Numbered from the stretch's first letter, positions 9,805-19,117 are shown. The stretch is 48,768 nucleotides of DNA from JAUXFK01 sp034189035 (GCA_034189035.1 JAXHVA010000025.1:1-48768); one strand, 5' to 3'. Numbers and translations are program-made. Notes: generated from the letters alone by a model not told the origin.

Positions 9805-10001
9805 TTGACAGGTCTTCTACTTGCCACTACTGCCTTTAGAAAAATTTCGAACCCAATGAGTGGCGAAAATAGTTTCTCACATATGGATTCAATTGCGTAT
9901 ACTCTGAAAAAATACAGAACAATACTATTGACAATCAGTCCTATTTAATTATTTAATGGTTGAGTATGAAAATGAATGTTTCCGGTTTTTGCGTCTGAAC
10001 T

Positions 10002-10039
10002 GGCAGTTACCCAAGAGATTTTTCTTTTGGGCAACTGCC
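10002..10039 (+). promoter_or_regulatory. Stable hairpin in the leader of the polyferredoxin gene
   Basis: GGCAGTT (10002-10008) pairs with AACTGCC (10033-10039), and after one mismatch CCCAA (10010-10014) pairs with TTGGG (10027-10031). The hairpin lies 54 bases before the ATG of the redox cluster and 197 bases after the preceding gene. No long T-run follows it. It could be a leader-RNA control element or an mRNA stability element; I could not match it to a known riboswitch. Confidence 0.45.
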
Positions 10040-10092
10040 CCTGAATAGGCGGCCTTTCTATTTTCTATAGAGATGGAAATGACGGAGAGCAT

Positions 10093-10926
10093 ATGATCGT
10101 TTTGAATAAGAAGACCGAAACGGATGAGACAATAGAGATTACATTGAGGTTGTATAGAGATGAAGTCTCGCTTTTTTTAAATAAAATTGAGTGTATTCGA
10201 TGTGATATCTGTAAAACGGTCTGTCCCAAGGAAGCGGTTTCAGTAATTCGGGATGAAGGAGGGGTGAGGATTGACATTGATGAAGAGAAATGCGTTCTAT
10301 GCGAGATCTGCTCCCATTTTTGTCCGGTATCCGCAATAACCATGACGTACAACCAGGTACCCAAGACTATCCTTTTAGACCATCAGGGTATCCTTCCTTT
10401 GAAAAAGAAGATCATAGTCGATAACAGCCGTTGTCCGAGCCACTGTTCAAAGAACCCGGAAGTGCAGCACAGATGGTGTAAAAGAGAAGATAGGATAATT
10501 GATAATACTGTTGAAAACTGTCCTAAGTTCTGTTTTTCATGTATTGAAAATTGCCCGAGAGATATAATAGAGATAAAAGATGATTCAGCCAGACCGGATG
10601 AGAGGAGATGCCTTGCATGTCATAGATGCTTCGATAACTGTGAATTCGGTTCTATAATCATAACACCCCGGTTTTGTGGAGAAATCGCTATAAATAGTAG
10701 TCTCTGTCCGGAAGACTGTAACAAGTGCATAGAACAATGTCCAACAGAGGCAATTCATCGAGAAGGAAGGGATATAATTGTCAATGAGAGGTATTGCTCG
10801 TTTTGTGGGGCATGCTACAATATATGCGATAAAGAGGCAATCAAACTGAAAAGAACAGAGATTAGAGCTGAAGATGGTGAATTTTCAGCTGCCTGGTCAA
10901 AAGCAGTAGAGAAATTAATAAGTTGA
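10093..10926 (+). CDS. Polyferredoxin (FwdF-like)
   Basis: This 277-residue protein is packed with ferredoxin motifs. The first two are canonical C-x2-C-x2-C-x3-C-P (C34/37/40/44 and C67/70/73/77). They are followed by a CPSHC block, CFSCIENCP, CLACHRCFDNC, CNKCIEQCP and CSFCGACYNIC. It probably binds six or more [4Fe-4S] clusters and works as an electron wire in the cytoplasm. Its position ahead of hdrA and FwdB/FwdA-like genes matches the FwdF polyferredoxin of formylmethanofuran dehydrogenase. A general electron carrier is the alternative. The gene stands 256 bases before the hdrA gene. Confidence 0.8.
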   Translation: MIVLNKKTETDETIEITLRLYRDEVSLFLNKIECIRCDICKTVCPKEAVSVIRDEGGVRIDIDEEKCVLCEICSHFCPVSAITMTYNQVPKTILLDHQGILPLKKKIIVDNSRCPSHCSKNPEVQHRWCKREDRIIDNTVENCPKFCFSCIENCPRDIIEIKDDSARPDERRCLACHRCFDNCEFGSIIITPRFCGEIAINSSLCPEDCNKCIEQCPTEAIHREGRDIIVNERYCSFCGACYNICDKEAIKLKRTEIRAEDGEFSAAWSKAVEKLIS

Positions 10927-11182
10927 GTTGTGAGAATACATTCTGACTACTGAGTTAAGAGGCTTTTGTTCAAATACTTTGTTTAGCAAAATATCGTTCA
11001 CTGCAAAGGTAATTACATAATAACCCGTGCAAAATTCGCATCTTTCCCCTGTTTTTTCTTAATGTCTCTACACTTCTTTAGATAAATTGCACGTGTTATA
11101 AATGAGACCACATTTGCTGTTTTAAAAGTATAATCGGTGTTACGTTTTTGGTTCTAGGCAACTCCCGTTAATAGGTGATTCC

Positions 11183-13528
11183 ATGAGTGAAGAGGTACGG
11201 ATAGGGGTATATGTATGCCATTGCGGTAAAAACATTGCAGCAGTAGTTGACCCCTTTGCTGTGGCTGATTTTGCATCTTCTTTGGATAATGTTGTTGTAG
11301 CCAGGGAAAACACATACTGCTGTGCTGAAACCGGTCAGGCACAGATCAAGGATGATATAAAAGAGTATAGTATAAACAGGGTTGTAGTGGCTTCATGCTC
11401 TCCAAAGCTCCATGAGCCAACCTTTAGGCGAACCGTTGCAGAAGCCGGTCTTAATCCCTATCTTATGGAAATGGTGAATATCAGAGAACACTGCTCATGG
11501 GTTCATATGCATGAGCGGGATGCAGCTACCAAAAAATCTATGGATCTGGTTAAGATGGGAGTAGCAAAAGCGAGGCTTCTAGAACCGCTTCAAGACAGAG
11601 AGGTTCCTACCACGAAGAATGCTTTAATTATTGGGGGTGGGATTGCTGGGCTTGAAGCAGCTGCAGATATTGCGAATTCGGGCCATCTCGTATATCTCGT
11701 TGAAAAGGCACCGACTTTAGGAGGTAAGGTTGCCCAATTAGCAATTGCCTCCTCAGATCCCTGGTCCCCTCAATGCCTTATTATACCCAGGATGACGCAG
11801 GCAATGATCCATCCGAAAATTGAAGTGTATACAAACTCGGAGGTGAATTCTATAGATGGATATATCGGCAACTTCAAGGTAAAGGTCGTAAAACACCCTC
11901 GATATGTAAATGAAGAGTGCAACCTTTGCGGTGAGTGTACCAGTATATGCCCAGTTGAGGTTTCAGATCGATTCAATGCCGGAATTGGTTTAACAAAGGC
12001 GATCTACTTACCCTTTGAAGAGGCTACACCCTCTTTTTATACAATAGATATTGATCACTGTACACGTTGTGGAGCGTGTGTTGATGTATGCCCAGTAGAT
12101 GCCATAGATTTGGGACAAGGAGAAGATGAATTTGAGCTCGAAGTTGGAAGTATTATCGTTGCTACCGGATTTGAATCCTTTGACCCTCAAAATAAGGCAA
12201 AGTATAGTTACAGTCAATTCGAAAATGTGATACCATCTTTTGCTCTTGAGAGGTTTCTCGATCCGAATGGGCCAACACAAGGCAAGTTTATAAGGCCGTC
12301 TGATGAAAGAGTACCCAAAAAGATTGCATTTATACAATGTGTGGGTTCTCGAGAACACGAAGAAGGGGGCAACACATACTGTTCCAAGATCTGCTGTATG
12401 ACAACCTTGAAACAGGCAAAGATGGTCAAGTCGCTTTATCCTGAAACTGATATCACCGTCTACTATAGGGATATAAGGACTCCTAGGAAAGACTTTGAAG
12501 AGATGTACAGGAATGTAAGGGAGTCTGGGGTTCTCTTCGTGAGAGGGGAGATTACAGAAGTTTCGAAGACTGGAGAGGATAATGTCTTGATAAAGGCATA
12601 CAGCGATGATATGAAAGAAACCGTATGCCAGTTTGTAGATATGGTCATATTGGCTACGGGGCTTGAGCCTTGCAAAGATACGGATCAGATAAAAGAAATC
12701 GTCAAAGTGCCGACTGGTCCTGAAGGCTTCTTTATGGAGGCCCATCCTAAACTGCGGCCTATCGATACTGTCATTGATGGAGTTTATCTTGCAGGTGCAT
12801 GTCTGGGGCCAAAGGATATTGCCGAATCTTTGGCACAGGCCAGTGGCGCAGCGGCAAAGGTTTGCGGTCTCTTTTCTAAGGAGAAATTGGGTCTCGATGG
12901 AATCATATCGAGGGTAGATCCAGATCGGTGTATTGGGTGTGGGATATGTATTAAGCAATGCCCCTTTCAAGCGATCGTAGAAGTGGAGATTGATGGGCAG
13001 GACAAGGCAAGAGTTGTTGAGGCAGCATGCAAAGGCTGTGGTGTATGTGCAGGGGCATGTCCTACGGGGGCAGTGGATGCATTTAGTTTTACTACAGAGC
13101 AAATACATGCACAAATAGATGCAGCGCTCGAAGAGAATGCCGGGGAAAAGATAATCGCATTTTGCTGTAATTGGTGTTCATATGCAGGTGCGGATTTTGC
13201 TGGTGTATCGAGGTTTCAATACCCTTCTAATGTCAGGATAATTCGTACAATGTGCTCCGGCAGGTTGAGTAAGGAGATAATCCTCTATGCATTTGAGAAA
13301 GGTGCCGGCATGATTCTCGTCTCTGGATGCCATCCACCTGGAGACTGTCATTATGTATCCGGGAATTATCGATGTGAAGAGAGGGTAAACTCCTTAAAGA
13401 AGGCTCTGCCTAAAAAGGGTATAGATCCCAGAAGGCTTGTACTCAAGTGGATATCCGCTGCTGAAGGAGTCGTATTTCAAAGAGTTACCGAAGAAATGGC
13501 AAAGCAACTTAAGGAGTTGAAGGATTGA
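11183..13528 (+). CDS. hdrA: HdrA fused to an MvhD-like domain
   Basis: This 781-residue flavin and Fe-S protein contains an HdrA core: N-terminal VCHCGKNI, FAD-binding GGGIAGLEAA near residue 152, two ferredoxin motifs (about 246-258 and 292-304), the HdrA-specific CVGSRE/YCSKICC cluster (about 386-408), and a second ferredoxin pair (about 582-627). From about residue 655 it continues as an MvhD-type domain with FCCNWCSYAGAD, CSGRL and GCHPPGDCHY. HdrA carries out flavin-based electron bifurcation between ferredoxin and a second acceptor, and MvhD relays electrons from the donor. The fusion lets the protein dock directly to an electron donor. AGGTGAT precedes the ATG. HdrB/HdrC are not in the window. 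Confidence 0.9.
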   Translation: MSEEVRIGVYVCHCGKNIAAVVDPFAVADFASSLDNVVVARENTYCCAETGQAQIKDDIKEYSINRVVVASCSPKLHEPTFRRTVAEAGLNPYLMEMVNIREHCSWVHMHERDAATKKSMDLVKMGVAKARLLEPLQDREVPTTKNALIIGGGIAGLEAAADIANSGHLVYLVEKAPTLGGKVAQLAIASSDPWSPQCLIIPRMTQAMIHPKIEVYTNSEVNSIDGYIGNFKVKVVKHPRYVNEECNLCGECTSICPVEVSDRFNAGIGLTKAIYLPFEEATPSFYTIDIDHCTRCGACVDVCPVDAIDLGQGEDEFELEVGSIIVATGFESFDPQNKAKYSYSQFENVIPSFALERFLDPNGPTQGKFIRPSDERVPKKIAFIQCVGSREHEEGGNTYCSKICCMTTLKQAKMVKSLYPETDITVYYRDIRTPRKDFEEMYRNVRESGVLFVRGEITEVSKTGEDNVLIKAYSDDMKETVCQFVDMVILATGLEPCKDTDQIKEIVKVPTGPEGFFMEAHPKLRPIDTVIDGVYLAGACLGPKDIAESLAQASGAAAKVCGLFSKEKLGLDGIISRVDPDRCIGCGICIKQCPFQAIVEVEIDGQDKARVVEAACKGCGVCAGACPTGAVDAFSFTTEQIHAQIDAALEENAGEKIIAFCCNWCSYAGADFAGVSRFQYPSNVRIIRTMCSGRLSKEIILYAFEKGAGMILVSGCHPPGDCHYVSGNYRCEERVNSLKKALPKKGIDPRRLVLKWISAAEGVVFQRVTEEMAKQLKELKD

Positions 13529-13531
13529 TTA

Positions 13532-15172
13532 ATGAATAAAACAGGTATGTTTTTCTGTATATGTCCATCTGTTGCTTCAGCTGTCGATATGCAAGAGACT
13601 GCTGCAAAAATAGAATTTTCCGATACTGTTATCTATTCTTTTAGATATCTGTGTTCCCAAAGAGGAATAGGGTTTATCAATGGATGTATCAAGAAATATG
13701 GCCTTGACCGAATCATCATTGTCGCATGTTCTAGAGATTTTCACATGGATGTCTTTAAAAAGGCGTTTTGTATGAATGAGTTGAAGATAGATCATATTGA
13801 TACAGGAAAGGTGATCAATGAGGATGCTCTTGTAAATTTGATAAGAGAAAAGTTAAATGAGACAAAAAAACAAGCAATCGAAGACAAGGTTATTGCACAA
13901 GAAGTGCTTGTTGTTGGTGGGGGAGTAGCGGGAGTTCAGGTTGCGTTGGATATAGCAGAGGAGGGCTATAGGGTTTATGTTGTAGAGAGTTCCCCTTCGA
14001 TTGGGGGTATCATGGCCCAACTTGATAAGACTTTCCCCACCATGGACTGCTCAATATGTATCTTAGGACCGAAGCTGGTCGATGCTTCGAAACATCCGAA
14101 TATTGAGTTGATAACGAATGCCGAGATAAAAGGTATCAAAGGCAAGCCAGGGGATTTTACCGTTGAGATAGAAGTAAAACCGAGATATGTGGATATGGAT
14201 AAGTGTAACGGATGTAGTGCCTGTGTTGAGGTCTGCCCTGTGATATTGCCGAATGAATGGGACTTGAATCTGAAACCGAGAAAGTGCATCTATGTGATGT
14301 TTGCCCAGTCAGTTCCTTTGAGATATACAATTGATAAACAGAAGTGTATTGAGTGTGAAATGTGCAAGAAGGTCTGTGAGCTAGATGCGATTAACCTGAA
14401 TGAAGAGCCAAAGACCAGGCTTCTAAATGTAGGAGCCATTGTTATATGCACCGGCACCAAGACATTTGATGCTGCAAAAAAAGGACAGTATGGATACGGA
14501 AGGATCAATAATGTGGTGACTAACATCGAGTTTGAACGTATTATATGTGCATCAGGGCCAACAAGCGGAGAGTTGTTGAGACCGGATGGTAAGCAGATAA
14601 AGAGGGTGGCGTTCATACAATGTGTAGGCTCTAGAGATATCCATTTTCATGAGTACTGCTCATTTTATTGTTGCATGGCAAGCATAAAGGAAGCAAGGTT
14701 AGTTATGGAACATGAAGAAGACGCAGAGGTATGGGTATTCTATAATGATCTGCGTGCATTTGGAAAGGGGTTTGAAGAACTGTATGTGCGTTCAAAAAAA
14801 GAAGGTATGAAATTTATTCGTGGATTGCCTGGGGAGGTAAGAGCAGATACTAAAAAGGGAGATCCTGTTTTGGTATTTGAAGATCCAAAGACAGGAAAGC
14901 AAAGAGAAGCTGCCTTTGATATGGTAGTTTTGGCAGTAGCATTAGAGCCTTCATATGAAACGATTCGGCTTGCAAAGATGCTTGATCTGAAGACAGATTC
15001 CTATGGTTTCATCAAAGAACTCCATCCTATTTCGAGGCCGCTACAGACATCGAACGTAGGGATATTCTTGGCAGGAACATGCCAGGGGCCAAAAGATATA
15101 CCGGAATCGGTCTCTCAGGCTAGTGGAGCAGCGGCAAAGGTATGTGCGCTCTTTTCTCAGATGAAAAAGTAA
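13532..15172 (+). CDS. Second HdrA-like protein
   Basis: This 546-residue paralogue of the preceding HdrA starts three bases after its stop codon, so the two are translationally coupled and probably form a complex. It has FAD-binding GGGVAGVQVA near residue 128, two ferredoxin-type motifs near residues 226 and 272, and the HdrA cluster CVGSRD/YCSFYCCM near 364-382. It lacks the C-terminal ferredoxin pair and the MvhD domain. The N-terminal domain is degenerate: FCICPSV replaces the CHCGxN of normal HdrA. The C-terminal SQASGAAAKVC element is retained. It may act as an electron-relay partner rather than the bifurcating flavin site. Confidence 0.85.
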   Translation: MNKTGMFFCICPSVASAVDMQETAAKIEFSDTVIYSFRYLCSQRGIGFINGCIKKYGLDRIIIVACSRDFHMDVFKKAFCMNELKIDHIDTGKVINEDALVNLIREKLNETKKQAIEDKVIAQEVLVVGGGVAGVQVALDIAEEGYRVYVVESSPSIGGIMAQLDKTFPTMDCSICILGPKLVDASKHPNIELITNAEIKGIKGKPGDFTVEIEVKPRYVDMDKCNGCSACVEVCPVILPNEWDLNLKPRKCIYVMFAQSVPLRYTIDKQKCIECEMCKKVCELDAINLNEEPKTRLLNVGAIVICTGTKTFDAAKKGQYGYGRINNVVTNIEFERIICASGPTSGELLRPDGKQIKRVAFIQCVGSRDIHFHEYCSFYCCMASIKEARLVMEHEEDAEVWVFYNDLRAFGKGFEELYVRSKKEGMKFIRGLPGEVRADTKKGDPVLVFEDPKTGKQREAAFDMVVLAVALEPSYETIRLAKMLDLKTDSYGFIKELHPISRPLQTSNVGIFLAGTCQGPKDIPESVSQASGAAAKVCALFSQMKK

Positions 15173-15347
15173 CGATTCAATGTATAGATGGGATGAAAGA
15201 ACTTTACTTTTTAAAAAGCGTTGTTGAAACCTGATGATAGCTTCATAGTGCTAGAATTACGTTAGGATAAGGCCTGAAACTAGAAATACTTATGCACAAA
15301 GAGGTAGCGGTGAGTAGATTCAACATTTATTTGAATAAGAGGATTCC

Positions 15348-15809
15348 ATGGCAAAGCTATCCATGTACCAGTTATATCAGCTTCTTCCAAAGACAGACTG
15401 TGAGAGATGTGGCTTTTCATGTATGGGATTTGCCAATCGGCTGATATCAAGAGATGTAAAACCCGAGGACTGTCCATTATTATTGGAGTCAGCATTTGAA
15501 ATGTCTCTCAATAAGTTAAATGAGCTCTTAGGGCCAGATATTGAAAGGGAGATAACAGGACTGCTCTTCGATCCGGATAGATGCAATGGATGTGGCATAT
15601 GCGTAATAGTATGTGAGGTAAACATGGAGAAGAGTGAAGATGTGGATTACGGAAGGGCTCCTGGTTTTTCAGATGAAGTTGTCTTAAGGGTAGAGAATGG
15701 GAAGGTAAAATTAGTTGACCCTTATCTGTGCAGGCGTACGAATCCATCTTCCCATATATGTCGAGCATGCGCTGAGTTATGCCCTACAGGAGCAATTGCT
15801 ATTGCCTGA
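15348..15809 (+). CDS. Fe-S protein with CdhE/AcsC-type and ferredoxin domains
   Basis: This 153-residue protein has an N-terminal CERCGFSCMGFA motif plus a later Cys. This is the [4Fe-4S] domain (PF04060 type) found at the start of the corrinoid protein large subunit AcsC/CdhE and in RnfB. It is followed by ferredoxin motifs CNGCGICVIVC and CRACAELCP, where the last cluster has an atypical Cys spacer (CRRTNPSSHIC). It probably carries electrons between HdrA and the FwdB-like protein encoded next. It could be a FwdG counterpart. AAGAGG precedes the ATG. Confidence 0.75.
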   Translation: MAKLSMYQLYQLLPKTDCERCGFSCMGFANRLISRDVKPEDCPLLLESAFEMSLNKLNELLGPDIEREITGLLFDPDRCNGCGICVIVCEVNMEKSEDVDYGRAPGFSDEVVLRVENGKVKLVDPYLCRRTNPSSHICRACAELCPTGAIAIA

Positions 15810-15871
15810 TTTTCTGATTTTTTAAAAAGTCAAACTGTTACTATATGATTTACAATAGACGGAGGGAGTAT

Positions 15872-17158
15872 TTGTCGGAGATACTGTTTGAATCGGTTGT
15901 GTGCCCATCATGTGCCTGTCTGTGTGATGACATCGATATCATCGTTGAACAGAACAAAGTAAAGACGATAAGAAACATCTGCGAATGGGGCATAAGCAAG
16001 TTTCTTTTTACTAAGAGGTTTACATCAGATATAAAAAGAGGCCGGGTACAAAAACCGATGATCAAGAAAGAAACCCTGATAGAGACCGACTATAAAACAG
16101 CAGTCTCTGAAGCAGTTCATATCTTACAGGCTTCAAAAAAGCCTTTGGTATATGGGCTTACAAATTCAGGGTATCATGCACAGAAGTTTGCCCTGATGAT
16201 CGCAAAAAAGCTGAAGGGGTATTTTGAACCAAGGGGATCCGCCCTGTTTGGTCCATACTATAAAGCAATGCACAATTCGAACTTTTACATGGCGCCGTTA
16301 GAAGAGATAAAGAACAATGCCGACTTTATTCTCTACTGGGGATGCAACCCAATACATTCGACTCCAAGACATTTAACCAGATATTCTGTTTATCCAAAGG
16401 GGAGAGCCAAAGAGAAGGGGAGTAGAGACAGGATCGTTTTCTCTGTAGATATTGCCCAGAATGAGCTCAGTGGGTTACCCCATAAGTTCGTTCAAGTGGA
16501 ACCAGGTACAGACTTTCTCGTAATCAATACACTATTAAGACTCATTAAAGGGGAATCTGCTGAAGACTATCACGGAGATATCGTCTCTTTAAAGAATATG
16601 GTCAAGTATATGGTGAAGTCGAGTTATGGTGTGATCTTCTTTGGGTGGGGGTTATGCAGAAATGAGAATCCTACAAAAAATATTACTGCTCTTTTGAATC
16701 TGGTAAAAGAGCTCAACAATACCTCCAGGTTTTTTGTCCTTCCCTTGTACGATGATTTTAATACAAACGGGGCAGTACAACTCCTTATTCGGGAGAGAGG
16801 GAGCCCACTCCCTGCAGATTTTTCTGTTTTTCAAGAGACTGGCTGTAAAGGATATACATTGCTCGATAATCTGGATGAGATCGATGCTGTCCTTATAGTC
16901 GGAGAAGACCCCTTTTGGTCGTTACCCCCAAACAAGTCTGAATTATTGAAAGACAAACCGATTATTTTAGTCGATCCTTTTTGGACAAGAACCACTAACA
17001 AATGCCAGGTGGTTTTTCCAGCTGCCATTACAGGTGTGGAGACCGAAGGGATTGCCTATAGGATGGATGGCCTTCCCCTTTACTTAAAGAGCGTCATTAA
17101 AAGTGAATACCCATCGGATGAAAGCATTTTAAAGGACATATTCCAATGTCTGCGTTAG
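15872..17158 (+). CDS. Formylmethanofuran dehydrogenase subunit B homologue (FwdB-like), catalytic residues substituted
   Basis: This roughly 428-residue protein matches FwdB/FmdB, a molybdopterin-family subunit. The N-terminal [4Fe-4S] motif C11-x2-C14-x3-C18-x18-C37 is intact, as is YWGCNPIHSTPRH and the C-terminal GVETEGIAYRMDGLPL. At the segment that reads SVCHGP in methanogen FwdB (from memory), this protein reads SALFGP, with Leu125-Phe126 in place of the tungsten-ligand Cys and the catalytic His. The Arg-containing PMRGHYN is here PLYDDFN. CO2/formate chemistry as in methanogens is therefore doubtful. TTG at 15872 is chosen as start because GGAGG lies 6 bases upstream; an in-frame ATG at 15845 has no ribosome site. 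Confidence 0.85.
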   Translation: MSEILFESVVCPSCACLCDDIDIIVEQNKVKTIRNICEWGISKFLFTKRFTSDIKRGRVQKPMIKKETLIETDYKTAVSEAVHILQASKKPLVYGLTNSGYHAQKFALMIAKKLKGYFEPRGSALFGPYYKAMHNSNFYMAPLEEIKNNADFILYWGCNPIHSTPRHLTRYSVYPKGRAKEKGSRDRIVFSVDIAQNELSGLPHKFVQVEPGTDFLVINTLLRLIKGESAEDYHGDIVSLKNMVKYMVKSSYGVIFFGWGLCRNENPTKNITALLNLVKELNNTSRFFVLPLYDDFNTNGAVQLLIRERGSPLPADFSVFQETGCKGYTLLDNLDEIDAVLIVGEDPFWSLPPNKSELLKDKPIILVDPFWTRTTNKCQVVFPAAITGVETEGIAYRMDGLPLYLKSVIKSEYPSDESILKDIFQCLR

Positions 17159-17198
17159 TTTATAATTACATTCATCTCCACATTTTCAAAGGGCGTAT

Positions 17199-18599
17199 AT
17201 GAAAATCAAGATAGAAGGTGGGATACTATACGATTCAAAAAACGGAATCAATGGAGAGCAGAGGGATATCTTCATAGATGATGGTATTATTGTAGATGGA
17301 TTTTCCAAACCGGATAAGACTATTCATGCAAAGTCAAAGACCATTATGGCTGGGGGTATCGATATCCATAGCCATATCGCTACCTATGGTTTAAACTTAT
17401 TAAGGGCAACACACGGCTTTTATTTGCCAAGAGAGATCGGCCATATTTATGCAAAGATGGGATATACCCATGTCAATGAACCCTTCATGACCCAATACAC
17501 AGCCAGTTATGTCCATCATGAATTATCCTCAATACCGATCGTAGACACTTCAGCCTTTTTAGTCCTGAATATCAAAGATTTAGACCGTAAAATCAAATCC
17601 ACAAGGTATATCGAAGAGGTTGAGAGGATAATCCCCGTGATCATGAGTAGAGCCAAGGCCATTGGGTTAAAGATATATGAACCCTTTGTCAGGTATGCCC
17701 AGAGGATGTATATTATGAAAAACGTTAAGGCGTCGAAAGTACTCAGCTTCTTCTCTGGCATGAATAAGGAAAACATCCCAAGGATTATATTACACTCATC
17801 CTCAGGGTTGTTCAAAGAGGAGATTGAGAACCCTTCACTCTTTCATTTTTCTCATATTGGTTCGACCTTGGAAGATGAGGATGCCTATAATAAGGTTTTA
17901 ACTTACCTAGATGAAGGGGCATCAGCGGATTTGGGTCTGTTTGATTTCGAAGAGAATACGAGAATATCTACAGGAAGGTTTACTGACTATACATTTTGTG
18001 GGGTTGTGGATATGGATTTTTCAGAACCTATTTCATTTTCTCAGGGTAAAATACATGATCTCACCCCACCTTTTCTTACATTGAAGCTCGCATTATCCGA
18101 ACCGAATAAGCATATCTCTTTTTCTTCGGATAGCCCTACAAATGCGATCTTCGAATCATATCCGAAGATACTTTCCTGGCTGATGAGCATCGATAACAGG
18201 AAGGATCTATTCAAGAGAGACCTCCCGGATTTTGAATACACTCTCTTTGATATTGCAAGGGTTACCCGTCAAAATCCAGCAGATATCCTTGGTTTATCAA
18301 ATAAAGGACATTTGGGTGTAGGGGCACAGGCGGATATTGCCATTTATGACATCCATAATGGTACGAAGGCAAATGAGTTGGAGTCTCGATTTAAGGAATG
18401 TGCATATCTGATTAAAAGTGGAGAGGTTGTAATTGAGGATCATAGAATTATAAATAACAGGATCGAAAAGAATACTTACTTCAAAGGGGTAGAGCCTTGT
18501 AATGATGGAAGTGCAAAAGAATTGGCCAAATACAGTACCTTTCGGTTTGAACACCTTTTTGTAGAGGATGTTTTTACTGCGAAAGAGGTGAAGGTATAA
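17199..18599 (+). CDS. Formylmethanofuran dehydrogenase subunit A homologue (FwdA-like amidohydrolase)
   Basis: This 466-residue protein belongs to the amidohydrolase superfamily, FwdA branch. FwdA moves formate onto methanofuran at a binuclear zinc site. Expected ligands are visible: H57-x-H59 in GGIDIHSHIA, K158 in GLKIYEP (the carbamylated Lys), H199, H219 and D311 in SSDSPTNAIF, which is followed by the FwdA-like YPKILSWLMS. The hydrolase site therefore looks intact, unlike that of its FwdB-like partner. It is about 100 residues shorter than archaeal FwdA. It follows the FwdB-like gene by 40 bases. Without methanofuran genes in view, the true substrate is unknown. Confidence 0.82.
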   Translation: MKIKIEGGILYDSKNGINGEQRDIFIDDGIIVDGFSKPDKTIHAKSKTIMAGGIDIHSHIATYGLNLLRATHGFYLPREIGHIYAKMGYTHVNEPFMTQYTASYVHHELSSIPIVDTSAFLVLNIKDLDRKIKSTRYIEEVERIIPVIMSRAKAIGLKIYEPFVRYAQRMYIMKNVKASKVLSFFSGMNKENIPRIILHSSSGLFKEEIENPSLFHFSHIGSTLEDEDAYNKVLTYLDEGASADLGLFDFEENTRISTGRFTDYTFCGVVDMDFSEPISFSQGKIHDLTPPFLTLKLALSEPNKHISFSSDSPTNAIFESYPKILSWLMSIDNRKDLFKRDLPDFEYTLFDIARVTRQNPADILGLSNKGHLGVGAQADIAIYDIHNGTKANELESRFKECAYLIKSGEVVIEDHRIINNRIEKNTYFKGVEPCNDGSAKELAKYSTFRFEHLFVEDVFTAKEVKV

Positions 18600-19117
18600 T
18601 TTTTGTATCATTTTAGCTCTATGAAATAGAAAACGATCAGCAGGCTTTAACGGTAGCTAAATTCACTTTAGTGGGAGTCTTGCGGTTATAAAATTAAATT
18701 ACGTTTAAAGTCGCTCTTTTCAAAAAGCTGAACTGTGTTATCTATTTTTTCTAATTACAAATATTAAATTCAGATTTTTCTTGAAATTTGTCTCTTAATT
18801 TGTATTAATAAACAACAGCGTTTTACTACTCCTGATGGTCTAATCCTCATTCAACTCGAACTCACTTCTTCGCTTTTAGTACGCATGCTTTGACTTAATA
18901 ATAAATTTATTTGGAAGAGAAAATAACGCTTGTGTATCGTTTCACCCTAGTTCAATTATCGAATTAATACTGATTTCTTTTGTAAAGGAGGTGACTTGAA
19001 ACAAACATTTTATGTTATGAAAGCCAGGAAATATAAAATGGCATTTTAATTAAGATGGATAATTGTTTTTAGCCTAAAATTTATTAAGTATAGAGGGAGA
19101 CGCCTCTTAATAGGAGA
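18600..19117 (+). other. Leader region of the first cdhA copy
   Basis: This AT-rich stretch of 518 bases probably holds the promoter for cdhA copy 1. It contains a short leader reading frame (18996-19049, listed separately). At 19095-19110 a small hairpin, AGAGG with CCTCT around GAGACG, lies just before the ribosome site. No other gene or RNA was recognised. Confidence 0.5.
18996..19049 (+). CDS. Possible 17-residue leader peptide upstream of cdhA
   Basis: A TTG codon at 18996 is preceded by AAAGGAGGTGAC (18984-18995), a near-perfect match to the anti-Shine-Dalgarno sequence, and opens a 17-codon frame ending at TAA 19047-19049. The peptide is basic and aromatic (MKQTFYVMKARKYKMAF). It ends 75 bases before cdhA. 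Such an optimal ribosome site in front of a tiny frame suggests a regulatory leader peptide, but a chance frame or the remnant of a truncated gene is possible. Confidence 0.35.
   Translation: MKQTFYVMKARKYKMAF

Noticed and set aside
10002..10060. Molybdenum/tungsten cofactor riboswitch upstream of the Fwd-like cluster
   Set aside because: Only a simple hairpin is evident; I could not trace the conserved core or outer helix of that riboswitch.
12008..13114. Open frame of 368 codons on the minus strand inside hdrA
   Set aside because: It is antisense to a clearly conserved HdrA gene, its Cys/Tyr/Ile-rich composition mirrors the Fe-S codons opposite, and it has no recognisable domain.
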